Positions 39,591-48,596 of a stretch of DNA of 64,000 nucleotides are shown here, piece by piece; the first letter of the stretch is position 1, and each line of letters starts with the position of its first letter. The position numbers and the translations under genes are program-made. The DNA is taken from contig NZ_LIPG01000002.1 in the NCBI RefSeq assembly GCF_001905505.1, forward strand, positions 744,001 to 808,000, written 5' to 3'. Source of the stretch: Streptomyces sp. CB02058. Its GTDB lineage: Bacteria > Actinomycetota > Actinomycetes > Streptomycetales > Streptomycetaceae. Under the pieces are notes generated by a model, which was not told the origin of the DNA, made no database searches, and saw only the letters and a list, made by a program, of their open reading frames with translations.

Positions 39591-39634
39591 TTGCACAGCA
39601 GATGTCGGCGGTTCGAACTGTCCGCGCTCACCAG
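39591..39634 (+). other. Degenerate fifth att copy
   Basis: AGCAGATGTCGGCGGTTCGAA is kept except for small changes at the ends, followed by CTGTCCGCGCTCACCAG. Several mismatches to the 46-bp core suggest an old junction. The terminator-like repeat follows at 39649-39688. It probably marks the original right border of the island. Confidence 0.75.
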
Positions 39635-39791
39635 GATGAAGTGCGACGAAGGCCCGGGTCGCCGGTACCGAACCGGGAGCCCGGACCTTGCTCGTTCCTC
39701 GGCTGAGGGAGGCGAGGAGAAGCGTCGTGGGTGACGCCAACACGTTCGGTCCTTGGCGAACTCCGCGGGATTCAGATGGCACACGAAGCGG

Positions 39792-40441
39792 TTAGCACCC
39801 GTCGATTGCGCGCAGCTCGACCTCGACGACGCCCGGCAGCATCGCGATCTGTTTCTTCAGCTCAGCGCGGCGAGCGTCCGGAAGCCCTTCGGGGAACTCG
39901 ACTTCGAGGTAGAAGTGCTGGCAGCTCTCGTACCCGCTGGCTGTCGTTGCTCCGAACCCCATGAGCTGATCTTTCCGAGTGGCAAAGTCTTGCTCGTGCA
40001 GTCGGCTGCCGGAGTCGAGTCTCGCCTGGTAGCTATCAGGTTCCGGTTCAGCCGGAGCGGGTCTGGTGAGGAAGGCGACGAGTATGGCAACTGCCACCAA
40101 GAGCGCGTCGAGCACGCCCCGATCCCTCAGGCCCGGCCGGGTGCGAGGGTCGACGAAGGCGGCCACCACCAGCAGCATCGCCGTCGGAATGAACATGAAC
40201 ATCCCCAGCAGGAAGCCCGCTGCCGCCCAGGCCAGCAAGGCACTCCCGATAATCAGGCAGGCCCGGACGAAGCCCTGCCGCTCGCGCCGCAAGTAGAGCG
40301 GTATTCCCACCGCAAGGCGGTCAGGATGAAGAGCGGGGCGAGTCCACTGGGCACCCCGACGGCGAGCGCTGGCGCCATGGCCGCCACCGCCCCTACGACA
40401 AGCACCGACTGCAGCCGAAGGACCCGGGTATCGCCTTCCAC
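39792..40441 (-). pseudogene. Frameshifted membrane protein gene
   Basis: ATG 40441 opens MEGDTRVLRLQSVLVVGAVA, hydrophobic to LFILTALRW, then loses frame near 40312. The adjacent frame continues AVGIPLYLRRERQGFVRACL, ALLAWAAAGFLLGMFMFIPT, a third hydrophobic part, and a C-terminal domain ending EVELRAIDGC at 39792. Adding one base in the CCGCAAGG context joins them into one roughly 215-residue protein with four TM helices. Mutation or sequence error both fit. Family not recognised. Confidence 0.65.
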
Positions 40442-41083
40442 ATTCCCCCCTGGAATTGAACGCGTTCAAAATAGCTCACGCTGAGGGGGAGTTGCTCTCC
40501 TGTTCCAGGGGCCGGGTCGAACCGCTGGCGTGGTCGCGCCAGTTGCGTGCCAGATGGTGCGGTCAGTGACGGTCACTTGGGGTGCGGAGAGGTGCAGACT
40601 TCGCGGACTGTCTATGGGCCGCGGCGGATCGCCCCGGCACCCGCTGGTGGTGCTGATGAACCCGAATCCCATGTCGTTCTCCGCCCGCGCTGGATAGGAG
40701 GTCCAGGTTGCGCTTGGCCGAGCAGGGGGTGCGGCGGGCGACTGGCCATCTCGTCCCGGGTGGGGCGTCGCGGTTCGTGCCGACTTGGGTGACCCCTGAC
40801 TCGGTGGTGGTGCACGCGGGCGCGCACGGGCGGGTCTCCCGTCCTGGCCTGCTCGCCGACGTGGGCGGTGATCGCGTGATCTCGGCTGTTCGCCTGGGGC
40901 CCGCCGATCAGCGCGCGTGCCGAGGTGTGCCCCGTCAGCCGCGTCGGTGAGCAAGGCCGCCCCGCCGCCTTGCCTCTGGGCATAGTCACCCGAATGGTGG
41001 CTTCGGAGTGGCAGTGAGCCGGGTGGGGGTCGACGTTTGTCGAGGGGTGTTCACCCGTTCGGCCTACCGTTGAGAGGTGCACC
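40442..41083. other. Gene-poor stretch
   Basis: Several frames are open but none has both a start signal and plausible protein composition. A paired CGCGCCAGTTGCGTGCCAG at about 40536-40554 resembles the paired GTGCC words at 36937 and 37896, so one more decayed element border may lie here. Confidence 0.4.
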
Positions 41084-42247
41084 ATGGCTCAACTTGTCCG
41101 CAGGAATCAGGCATTGCTGGACGAGGCCCAGAAACGGGCCTTCGTCAAAGCGGTGTGGAGCGTGAATTCCAGAGGTGACTACACCGAGTTCACCAAGATG
41201 CACGCGCTGGGCGCGTCCTTCTACCACTACGTTCCCTCCTTCCTGCCCTGGCACAGGGAGTTCGTCCGGCTCTTCGAGGCGGCACTGCCCACCCTGCCCA
41301 GCGGGCAGGCGGTCACCGTTCCGTACTGGGACTGGGTAGGCACCGACGCAAACTCGTCGATCTGGGCCGACTCCTTCATGGGCGGCAACGGCAGGTCGGG
41401 CGACCACCAGGTGATGACCGGTCCGTTCGCCGTGTCCGGAGGATGGTTCTGCGTCGATCCCACTCATCCGATCGCTTCGTACCTCAGGCGCGACTTCGGT
41501 ACCGGCCACCTGCCGACAGCAGACGAGGTGTCCCGCTGCCTCGCCATGACGCCGTACGACGGCGTGCCGTGGGACGGGGTGAGTGACTGCTTCCGTAAAG
41601 CCCTGGAAGGTGCGATACCACCGGGGATCCACAACCTGGTCCATACGTGGGTCGGTGGCAACATGGAACTCACGAGTTCGCCCAACGACCCCTTGTTCTG
41701 GCTGCATCACTGCAACGTCGACCGGCTCTGGGTCAGGTGGCAGCAGCTGCACCCGGACCAGCCGTACCTCCCGCAGAGCGGCGGTCCGCCGGGACAGAAC
41801 GTCGACGACCTGATGCCCCCGTGGTCCAGTGTGCGGGTGAGCGCGGTGCTCGACCACCGTCAGCTGGGCTACATCTACGACACCGAGAACCCCACGGCCC
41901 AGGGCGACCACATGTATCCCGGGGACACCCTGCGCAGCGGCGACTCGATCAGTTCGGGGGACGGCCGCTACCGGCTCGCCTACGAGAGCGACGGGAACCT
42001 GGCCCTGTACCAGGACGGCGAACGTACTCCGCGCTGGTCGTCCCGGACACAGGGAAGGCCTCCCGGAATGTGCGTCATGCAGATGGACGGCGACCTCACC
42101 ATCGACGACGCCGACGGGCAGCGGGTGTGGAGCCTGGGCGTCGACGGGCGTGGCAACCGTCTCCGGCTGACGGGGGACGGGGCTCTGGAGGTCACCGGCC
42201 TGTCCGGAGCGATCGCCTGGCAGTCCACCCGTCACGCGATGGCCTGA
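41084..42247 (+). CDS. Tyrosinase with C-terminal bulb-lectin domain
   Basis: ATG 41084 after GAGAGG gives 387 residues. The type-3 copper core is complete: CuA H40, H48 and H57 (KMHALGASFYHYVPSFLPWH), CuB H183 and H187 (GIHNLVHTWVGG) and H208/H209 (FWLHHCNVDRLW). Residues about 275-385 form a B-lectin domain with beta-prism repeats (LAYESDGNLALYQDG, MQMDGDLTIDDADG, RLTGDGALEV). There is no signal peptide or Tat motif and no MelC1-like caddie gene nearby. It may act on a phenol bound to a mannose-type glycan or cell surface. The fusion is unusual for Streptomyces tyrosinases. Confidence 0.9.
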   Translation: MAQLVRRNQALLDEAQKRAFVKAVWSVNSRGDYTEFTKMHALGASFYHYVPSFLPWHREFVRLFEAALPTLPSGQAVTVPYWDWVGTDANSSIWADSFMGGNGRSGDHQVMTGPFAVSGGWFCVDPTHPIASYLRRDFGTGHLPTADEVSRCLAMTPYDGVPWDGVSDCFRKALEGAIPPGIHNLVHTWVGGNMELTSSPNDPLFWLHHCNVDRLWVRWQQLHPDQPYLPQSGGPPGQNVDDLMPPWSSVRVSAVLDHRQLGYIYDTENPTAQGDHMYPGDTLRSGDSISSGDGRYRLAYESDGNLALYQDGERTPRWSSRTQGRPPGMCVMQMDGDLTIDDADGQRVWSLGVDGRGNRLRLTGDGALEVTGLSGAIAWQSTRHAMA

Positions 42248-42609
42248 CCGGACCGGCGACAGCCAGAGACGTGCCTCCGTCGCTTCGCCGCGGCGGGGGC
42301 CTCTTCCCTGCCCAGAGGGCCAAGGGGGCGGAGCGCCCCTCCGCCCTCCGTTCAGCGTTCGCCCTGTGAGAACCATGATCGACGCGACGTGGATGCCCGC
42401 GCAGGGCGACCGACGAGCAGATGCCTCACCGGTGATCCGAAGGATCATCTCGACGGTCGGCGCACAACGGACGAGGAGCAAGATGGCCAGGCCCGTCCTG
42501 CGGGTCATCGGAGGGGGGCACCCCCGACTGTTACCGTCCAGCGTGGAATTCACCTCCGGACGGACAGGCGGGCCACGCCTCGACGCCGCCGCCTTGGCGC
42601 AGGTTGACC
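42248..42609. other. Gene-free stretch after tyrosinase
   Basis: No frame with a credible start was found. The short GC-rich inverted segment GCCTCCG...CGGAGG-like near 42268-42345 could end transcription of the tyrosinase gene, but no strong terminator is visible. Confidence 0.4.
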
Positions 42610-42912
42610 GTGGTAGCAACGTATGGGGATCCCTCACAGCCGTAGCCGACGCGCAACGCGGCCGAGGTGTTCCACTCCGCCGGCTGGGGTGTCCGCCGGT
42701 CGAGCTGGACCGAGTTCGAGGTCGAATGCGCCTTTGCCGAGCTTGAACTGCTGCCGTTGGACCCCGTGGTCTTCAGTGGGTTCGTGGACCCCGGCCGCAT
42801 CGCCGTCCTTCTGGTGGCCTTGGAGGGAATGGGCATGCCGTTCACCGTCGAGTTCCAGGACGACGAGGGCCGCGAGCACGTCCATCACTCGGGGACTCGG
42901 CCACGTCGGTGA
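42610..42912 (+). pseudogene. Small conserved-looking gene with early stop
   Basis: From GTG 42610 the frame reads VVATYGDPSQP, meets TAG at 42643, and continues PTRNAAEVFHSAGWGVRRSS with WTEFEVECAFAELELLPLDP and GMPFTVEFQDDEGREHVHH to TGA at 42912. The second part looks globular and has typical codon use. A restart at GTG 42667 would give 81 residues. It may be a nonsense-mutated gene or a short gene from the later start. Confidence 0.45.
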
Positions 42913-43144
42913 CGTCATGGTGGAGGGGCTGCCGCTGGCCGTTGGTCCGTCAACAGCCGTGCAGGCAAGCTGTGTTGACTGCGTTCGCCCCGTCTGTGGC
43001 GGTCCGCCCGGGAGTTGCGGCGCCGTCGTCCGGAGTGGATCGCTTCAAAGGCGTCCGCAGCCCGTCACGGCTCTGTCACCGGTGATGTCACAGCAGTCCA
43101 TCGGCTGAACCATTTCCTCACTCGCGTCACTCCAGGGGGGAACC

Positions 43145-43561
43145 ATGCGTATCCGTACTGCCGCGGCCGTCGCCGCCGTACTCGCCTTCACCGTCGTCGG
43201 CTGCAGCAGTGGGAACAGCAGCGACAGCAAGCCCGACACCATCGACGTCACCTCGCCCGAATCGTCGAAGTCCGCGGACAGTGGTGATGCCGCCGAGGGC
43301 GCCGGGCTGCCGGACGAGCCCACCGGTGACAAGAGATCCGCCGTCCTCGCGGCCATTCTCGATGTCAACGGCAACCTCATCCGCGACGAGGACAAGGCCA
43401 TCGACGCCGCCCGCAACCAGTGCGCGGCCCTCGACGGCGGTGCGGCCGACCCGAACCACTCCGCCGCGCAGCGGTTCTCTTACGACGGCGTCACGTTGAC
43501 CGATGACGACGGGAGCCACATCAACATCGGGCTGCGCAAGACGCTCTGCCCCGAAGCCTGA
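43145..43561 (+). CDS. Small secreted lipoprotein
   Basis: ATG 43145 after a GGGGGGAA run gives 138 residues. The signal MRIRTAAAVAAVLAFTVVGC ends with the lipobox VVGC, followed by a Ser/Asp-rich spacer (SSGNSSDSKPD). The C-terminal half (KRSAVLAAILDVNGNLIRDE, CAALDGG, TLCPEA) has two cysteines and resembles DUF732-like or other small actinobacterial secreted domains. Function unknown. Confidence 0.85.
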   Translation: MRIRTAAAVAAVLAFTVVGCSSGNSSDSKPDTIDVTSPESSKSADSGDAAEGAGLPDEPTGDKRSAVLAAILDVNGNLIRDEDKAIDAARNQCAALDGGAADPNHSAAQRFSYDGVTLTDDDGSHINIGLRKTLCPEA

Positions 43562-43650
43562 TCGGCCACCGGCTCCGGCCCGCCGAGGGGCGGAAGCGGG
43601 TCGGCGTCCTCGCCCCGGAGCCGGGTGAGGATGCCGGTGGTGTCCTCACC

Positions 43651-44229
43651 TCAGGCGTGCAGCGTGGGCCGGTAGACGAGCTCCTGGATGTGGTCGTCCA
43701 GCGTGCGCGACTCGATCAGTTCGAGGTCGAAGTCGGCCGCTCCCCGGAAGACCGGGTCCAGTCCGGTCCGGCCGGTGATCACCGGGAAGAGCGTCACCTG
43801 AACACGGTCGACCAGACCGGCGGCCATCAGTGCCCGGTTCATCGACAGGCTGCCGTGCGAGCGCAACGGCACCTCCGACTCCTGCTTCAGCCGGGCGACG
43901 ACGTCTACGGCGTCACCGCTCGCGATCGTCGCGTCCGGCCAGTCGAGAGCGCCTTCCAGGGTGGTCGACACCACCGTTGCCGGAAGGCTCCTCATGCGGG
44001 TGACCCACGGGTCGCGCACATCCGAGTCCTCCGTGCTCGCCGCCAGCATCTCCGCGAACGCCCGGTAGGTGTTGGCCCCGAGGACCATCCTCTGGGCCTC
44101 CGCGTACAGGGCGAGACGGTGGGCGAGGAGCTCGGGGCCCTGCTTGCCCCAGTAGCCCGTCCAGTCACCGCCGGCGGCGCCGAAGCCGTCGAGGCTGGAG
44201 AAGACGTCGAACGTGTAGGTGGCAGCCAT
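43651..44229 (-). CDS. RibD C-terminal / dihydrofolate reductase-like protein
   Basis: ATG 44229 (GGGAG upstream) gives 192 residues: ATYTFDVFSSLDGFGAAGGD, RMVLGANTYRAFAEMLA, VVSTTLEGALDW, VPLRSHGSLSMNRALMAAGL with VDRVQVTLFPVITGRTG. This is the RibD_C fold used by many small NADPH-dependent reductases. The usual G-S-G-x-L segment reads SHGSLSMNRAL. Substrate unknown. Confidence 0.88.
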   Translation of the reverse strand: MAATYTFDVFSSLDGFGAAGGDWTGYWGKQGPELLAHRLALYAEAQRMVLGANTYRAFAEMLAASTEDSDVRDPWVTRMRSLPATVVSTTLEGALDWPDATIASGDAVDVVARLKQESEVPLRSHGSLSMNRALMAAGLVDRVQVTLFPVITGRTGLDPVFRGAADFDLELIESRTLDDHIQELVYRPTLHA

Positions 44230-44466
44230 GGTGCTCTCCCTGAGTGCGGTCGATCGCGTGCCGGGGCGCCCCGGACGTGGCCCCAGGGGCCCTGCCACGT
44301 TAAGAGGCGCGGGGGAGGTGCGGTCGGCGACACGGCGGGGCCGTCAGCGGGCCGCCTCGGGTACGGCACCGGGTGCGGGGGCGTCGGCCCGCACGGCTGT
44401 GCGTGGACACGGACCGTGCCGCCCGATCCGGATGCCCCCGGACTGCGGGAGCTCGTGATGCTCGCC

Positions 44467-45012
44467 TCACACCCGTTCCAGCGGTCGGTGCGGGCCTGCC
44501 GGGAGTTCGATGCCGATGGGGTCGTGCGGGCGGACCTCGCCGCCGTGGCGGACCACGGACATGATGCCGCTCTTGAAGGTGAAGTCGCCCGAGACCGGGT
44601 CGAGCGCGAAGACCTCGCCGAGCAGGCCCTGCTGGAAGTCGTTGATCTTCGCGCACGGGTTGCGGAGGCCCGTCACCTCCACCACCGCCTCGTCGCCGAG
44701 GTGCAGCAGCGTGCCCGTGGGAAGGCCGAGCAGGTCGATGCCCCGGGTGGTGATGTTCTCGCCGAGCCGGCCCGCGGAGACCGTGAAGCCCTTGAGGGCC
44801 AGTTCGTCGAAGAGCTCCTCGTGCATCAGGTGGACCTGGCGCAGGTTGGGCAGGTCCGGTTCGTAGGTCATGCGGAACTGGTGGCGGATCGTCTCGCCCG
44901 CGTGGACGTCGCCTTCGACGCCCAGGCCGGCCAGCAGGGTGATGGACTCGCGTGTGGGCTTGCTGAAGCTGTACGTCCCGTTACTGCTCACCGCTGTGAT
45001 CCGGCCTGCCAT
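44467..45012 (-). CDS. MOSC-domain protein
   Basis: ATG 45012 gives 181 residues: GRITAVSSNGTYSFSKPTRE, GLGVEGDVHAGET, VHLMHEELFDELALKGFTVS with AGRLGENITTRGIDLLGLPT, and VEVTGLRNPCAKINDFQQGL. The conserved cysteine in RNPC and the RLGENITT block are typical of MOSC proteins, which handle molybdenum cofactor sulfur or reduce N-hydroxylated bases. A flavoprotein gene follows upstream at 45054 on the same strand, 41 bp away. Confidence 0.92.
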   Translation of the reverse strand: MAGRITAVSSNGTYSFSKPTRESITLLAGLGVEGDVHAGETIRHQFRMTYEPDLPNLRQVHLMHEELFDELALKGFTVSAGRLGENITTRGIDLLGLPTGTLLHLGDEAVVEVTGLRNPCAKINDFQQGLLGEVFALDPVSGDFTFKSGIMSVVRHGGEVRPHDPIGIELPAGPHRPLERV

Positions 45013-45053
45013 GTCCCACCCCGTCCGCTGGTACGCGTATCCGCGCGGCAATC

Positions 45054-45620
45054 CTAGGGAAGCACCAGTGCGGCGAGTTCCGCGAGGATCGCCGGCCAGG
45101 GGAGCTCACGGTCCGCCGGGCCCTGGCGGGGTTCGAGCAGGGGCCAGACATCGGCTCCGTACACCAGCTTCACGTCCGCCGCGCGCAGCGCCTCGATGTG
45201 GCCCGGCCAGGCCGGATGCCGTGCGTGGGCCGCGTTGATACGGGGGAACAGCACCACCGGGACGCCGGTCGTGCCCAGCGCTTCGCTCACCTGTGTCAGT
45301 GCCTGGTTGTCGGCGATGCCCGTCGCGAGCTTCGCCACGTAGTCGGCGCTTGCCGGGGCGACGACGTGACAGTCGGCCACGGGGTGCGGGCGCGGCTCGG
45401 ACGGCAGGCGGGGCGTGTCCCGCACGGGGAGGCCGGTCAGGGTCTCCAGGCGGTCCAGTTCACCGTTCGCCCTCAGCCAGCGGCCCGCGGTGGGCGTGAG
45501 CGTCACGGACACCTGCCAGCCCAGGTCGATGGCCGGCCCGACCAGGCCGGTACGCAGCTGCTCGATGCCGTCCGTCGCCGCTCCGACCACACTCAGCACC
45601 CTGTGACCGCCCGCACTCAT
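45054..45620 (-). CDS. Flavoprotein (HFCD/PPC-decarboxylase-like)
   Basis: This 188-residue protein reads LSVVGAATDGIEQLRTGLVG, VSVTLTPTAGRWL, VADCHVVAPASADYVAKLAT with GIADNQALTQV, and VPVVLFPRINAAHARHPAWP. The APASA..VAK..GIADN block is the FMN-binding signature of HFCD flavoproteins such as Dfp/CoaC and EpiD. It lacks the second CoaB half. Substrate unknown; it may decarboxylate a cysteine-type thioenethiol. Confidence 0.88.
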   Translation of the reverse strand: MSAGGHRVLSVVGAATDGIEQLRTGLVGPAIDLGWQVSVTLTPTAGRWLRANGELDRLETLTGLPVRDTPRLPSEPRPHPVADCHVVAPASADYVAKLATGIADNQALTQVSEALGTTGVPVVLFPRINAAHARHPAWPGHIEALRAADVKLVYGADVWPLLEPRQGPADRELPWPAILAELAALVLP

Positions 45621-45782
45621 CGTGTCTCCGTCCCGTGCCGCGGCACGCGTGCGCGCACTCCGTCCATCTCCATGCCGTCACCCTAGAAGGGGACGAACGG
45701 TGCCCTGCCGCTGATCGCGGCCCCGACAGCCGTTCCGGGGCTCCGGGATGCGGTCCGGCGAGGCACGGGGGACCGTGGAGGC

Positions 45783-45998
45783 ATGTCCGGACATCCACCT
45801 GTGATCGTGTATCCGCCCTCGACGACCGGGGGCCGGAGGGTGACCGTGCGAGGGCAGATCGTCGGGCTCGCGCACGGGCGCGGGGACGTGGCCTCGTTCC
45901 TGCGGCGGGCCGGGCTCGCCGACGGGGCCGAGGAGATCGATCTGGACCGGCCGGAGTTGATCGAGTGGCGGGGCGGAGACCTCGACACCTGGAGGTGA
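45783..45998 (+). CDS. Small conserved hypothetical (71 aa)
   Basis: ATG 45783 encodes MSGHPPVIVYPPSTTGGRRV, then TVRGQIVGLAHGRGDVASFL and EEIDLDRPELIEWRGGDLDT. The short beta-rich sequence with typical codon use is of a kind common in Streptomyces. GGAGG of the next gene's ribosome site overlaps its end, so the two are probably co-translated. Confidence 0.75.
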   Translation: MSGHPPVIVYPPSTTGGRRVTVRGQIVGLAHGRGDVASFLRRAGLADGAEEIDLDRPELIEWRGGDLDTWR

Positions 45999-46003
45999 GC
46001 TCC

Positions 46004-46348
46004 GTGAAGCGTCGTCGAGCACACCGGCGCGAGGCGTCACTCGAACCTCCCCCCGGTTACTACGGGGCGAGCGGAAGCGCCCCCGATGCCGCCCAGCGGG
46101 GCCTGATCCTCGACTGGGTGGTCAGTCAGCGGGTCGCGGCCGGATGGCGGGTGGAGTCCCGGTCCGGGAGCCAGGCCGTGCTGGTGCGCGGGCAGCCGGT
46201 GAACCATGTCCTGCATGCGTTCCTCACCGTCTTCTCGTGCTGCGCGTGGGGCGTGGTGTGGGCGGCCCTGGCGCTGACCAACACGGTGGAGCGCGTCGTC
46301 CTCACCGTCGACGCACAGGGGCAGGTCGTCACCGTCGGAGCGCCCTGA
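46004..46348 (+). CDS. Small membrane protein (114 aa)
   Basis: GTG 46004 follows GGAGG that overlaps the upstream gene's stop. The product is basic at the start (KRRRAHRREASLEPPPGYYG), has RGLILDWVVSQRVAAGWRVE, and one or two hydrophobic helices (VLHAFLTVFSCCAWGVVWAA). The soluble W-R-V-E-S-x-x-x-x-x-A-V-L-V-R segment before a TM helix is common in small Streptomyces membrane proteins. Function unknown. Confidence 0.8.
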   Translation: MKRRRAHRREASLEPPPGYYGASGSAPDAAQRGLILDWVVSQRVAAGWRVESRSGSQAVLVRGQPVNHVLHAFLTVFSCCAWGVVWAALALTNTVERVVLTVDAQGQVVTVGAP

Positions 46349-46482
46349 ACAGGGTGTAGTCACCCGAACGGGTAGCTCCGGGTCGTGGCCGGCGAGGCCG
46401 TCGCACAAGGTCGGATCTGCCCGCAGCAGTGCGGGGCCGTCCGTCGAGCGTTCGTCGCGTGTCCGTCGAGTGGAGGAACCCC

Positions 46483-46926
46483 ATGGCCCAGTCAGCACCC
46501 GCACCCGGACCCTCTCGCCCCTCGCGCCCCTCCGCCACCGACCCCGGCGGCCCCTGGGCCGCGGGCGGGGTGATGTTCGCGGGGGTCCTGCTCCTCGTCG
46601 ACGGCATCCTCGCCATCGTCAAGGGGATCGCGGGCATCGCCTCCGACGAGGTCTACACGCGGATCAACGACTACACGTTCAAGTTCGACGTCACCGCCTG
46701 GGGATGGATCCACCTGGTCCTCGGGGTGATCCTGGTGCTCGTCGGCTGGGGCATCCTCAAGGGCGCGGCCTGGGCCTGGGGCGTGGGCATCGTGCTGGCG
46801 GCGCTGAACCTGATCGCGAACTTCGTCTGGCTGCCCTACCAGCCGGTGTGGGCGATCATCTCCATCGCGATCGACACCTTCGTGATCTGGGCCCTGTGCG
46901 CCCACCGGGCGAAGCCGGTCATCTGA
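46483..46926 (+). CDS. DUF7144-like four-TM membrane protein
   Basis: ATG 46483 with GGAGG at good spacing gives 147 residues. A Pro-rich start is followed by four TM segments: AAGGVMFAGVLLLVDGILAI, AWGWIHLVLGVILVLVGWGI, WAWGVGIVLAALNLIANFVW, and AIISIAIDTFVIWALCAH. The GI..IVKG and Y.F..TAWGWIHL pattern is typical of the small membrane family DUF7144. Function unknown. Confidence 0.85.
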   Translation: MAQSAPAPGPSRPSRPSATDPGGPWAAGGVMFAGVLLLVDGILAIVKGIAGIASDEVYTRINDYTFKFDVTAWGWIHLVLGVILVLVGWGILKGAAWAWGVGIVLAALNLIANFVWLPYQPVWAIISIAIDTFVIWALCAHRAKPVI

Positions 46927-46927
46927 C

Positions 46928-48301
46928 GTGGGCCCGGGGCGAGGCGGCACGGGGCCCGACGCGGCGACGGCGCTGGCCGCCGACGCGTACGTGTACGGCT
47001 CGCCGCTCGTCCGCAGGCTGTCGGGCGTCCAGGCCTGCCTCCAGGAGGGCTTCGGGCCGCTGGCTCCGGCGCCCTTCAACGACTTCGCGCACGCGGAGGG
47101 ACCGGCGGCACCCGGCGCGCACGTCCCGTTCGCCCCGGCCGACCTCGTGGACGCGCTCGCGCAGCTCGATCTCTCCGGCGGACCGGTCAGGCTGCACGTG
47201 CCCGACACCGGTGGGGCGTACTACGTGCTCCAGTTCGTCGACGCGTGGAGCAACGCCTTCGCCTATCTCGGCCCGAGGGGCACCGGCACCGGCGAGGGCG
47301 ACTGGATGATCGTTCCGCCCGGCTGGTCGGGCACCGTGCCCGACGTGGTGTCGGGTGTGATCGACGCGCCCACCTCGGTCGTCTCCGTCTTCGGCCGCAT
47401 CGCGTGCGACGGGCCCGGGGACCTGGCCCGCGTCAGGGCGCTCCAGCAGGAGCTCACGCTCACGCATCTGGGCGACCGGGCCCACCGCACCGGGCTGCCG
47501 GCGACGGAGTCCGGGGTGCCGGGTGAGCTGCGGTTCTTCGAGGAGCTCCGGGTGTGGATGGGCGACTTCCCGCCCGCCCCCGCCGATCGGGCGTACCAGG
47601 ACCGGTTCCAGCCGCTGGGGCTGCTGGAGGAGGGGCTCTCGCCGTACGTGTCGCCCCGCCCCGGTCTCGTACGCGCACTGACGCGGGGCCTCGCGCTGGG
47701 CAGGCTGCGGGTGGAGGAGGCGGCCAGGCGTCCCGGCGCGGCGGTGGGAGGCACCCCGGGCGCCTGGCACGCCGAGCCGCACCTGCGCGACTACAACCTG
47801 GACCACTTCGGCGTCGGCGCGCTCGGCTCGCCGGAGTGGCAGATCCCGGACCGGGATGCGTCGTACCTGGTCAGGGCGGTGGCGGCGAGGAGGGGGTACT
47901 GGCTTCCGCACGGATACGAGGCGGTGTACGCCCACGCGTCGCGCGACTCCCGGGGGCGGTCGCTGGACGGGGCGCACCGCTACGTCCTGCGCCTCGCGCA
48001 GCCGCCACCGGTCAGGGCCTTCTGGTCCGTGACCGCGTACGACGTCCCCGGCGGCCATCTCGTCGCGCACGGGGAGGACCGTCACGCGGTCGGGGACCGT
48101 ACGCCCGGGCTCGTCCACGGCGCCGACGGCTCGCTGACGCTCCATCTGTCCGCGGAACGGCCGCGGGACGCCGCGGGGGCGGCGAACTGGGTCCCCGTGC
48201 CGCTCGGCCGCTTCCGGCCCGTGATGCGGCTCCACCTGCCTGACCAGGCCGTTCTCGACGGCAGCTTCGTCATTCCGCCGGTCGAGCGGCTGGACGCGTA
48301 G
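46928..48301 (+). CDS. DUF1254/DUF1214 protein
   Basis: GTG 46928, one base after the previous stop, gives 457 residues. The N-terminal half (AADAYVYGSPLVRR, FNDFAHAEGPAAP, YYVLQFVDAWSNAFAYLGPR) is DUF1254. The C-terminal half (AFWSVTAYDVPGGHLVAHGE, NWVPVPLGRFRPVMRLHLPD) is DUF1214. Such proteins are widespread and beta-rich; no enzyme activity is established. No signal peptide is visible with this start. Confidence 0.9.
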   Translation: MGPGRGGTGPDAATALAADAYVYGSPLVRRLSGVQACLQEGFGPLAPAPFNDFAHAEGPAAPGAHVPFAPADLVDALAQLDLSGGPVRLHVPDTGGAYYVLQFVDAWSNAFAYLGPRGTGTGEGDWMIVPPGWSGTVPDVVSGVIDAPTSVVSVFGRIACDGPGDLARVRALQQELTLTHLGDRAHRTGLPATESGVPGELRFFEELRVWMGDFPPAPADRAYQDRFQPLGLLEEGLSPYVSPRPGLVRALTRGLALGRLRVEEAARRPGAAVGGTPGAWHAEPHLRDYNLDHFGVGALGSPEWQIPDRDASYLVRAVAARRGYWLPHGYEAVYAHASRDSRGRSLDGAHRYVLRLAQPPPVRAFWSVTAYDVPGGHLVAHGEDRHAVGDRTPGLVHGADGSLTLHLSAERPRDAAGAANWVPVPLGRFRPVMRLHLPDQAVLDGSFVIPPVERLDA

Positions 48302-48344
48302 GTTTCCGGGGCGCGTTGTCAGTGGTGCGTCGCACACTGGAGGC

Positions 48345-48569
48345 ATGTGCCGCAGTATCAAGACCCTTCGTCCGCCAGCCATCCCCGAAGAGGCCACCGA
48401 GGAGGAGATGCGAGCCGCCGCCCTGCAGTACGTGCGCAAGGTGTCGGGCTTCCGCGCGCCCGCCGCGCACAACCAGGAGGTCTTCGACCGCGCCGTGGCC
48501 GAGATCGCCGACGCGACCCACCGGCTGCTGGACGGCCTGGAGATACGGGGCGCCGCCGCCCGGGCGTGA
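48345..48569 (+). CDS. DUF2277 family protein
   Basis: This 74-residue protein has the DUF2277 pattern: MCRSIKTLRPPAIPEEATEE, ALQYVRKVSGFRAPAAHNQE and FDRAVAEIADATHRLLDGL. The MCRSI start and VRKVSG...PS/PAAHN are conserved in actinobacteria. Function unknown. ATG is close behind GGAGG. Confidence 0.93.
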   Translation: MCRSIKTLRPPAIPEEATEEEMRAAALQYVRKVSGFRAPAAHNQEVFDRAVAEIADATHRLLDGLEIRGAAARA

Positions 48570-48596
48570 GCCCGGTACGTCGCCCGGTGTCCGGTC

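Noticed and set aside
40612..41085. 157-residue minus-strand frame
   Set aside because: It is rich in Arg, Pro and His, has no motif or start signal, and overlaps the tyrosinase ribosome site.
41051..42637. 528-residue minus-strand frame opposite the tyrosinase
   Set aside because: It is a shadow of the tyrosinase gene, whose copper ligands are all intact on the plus strand.
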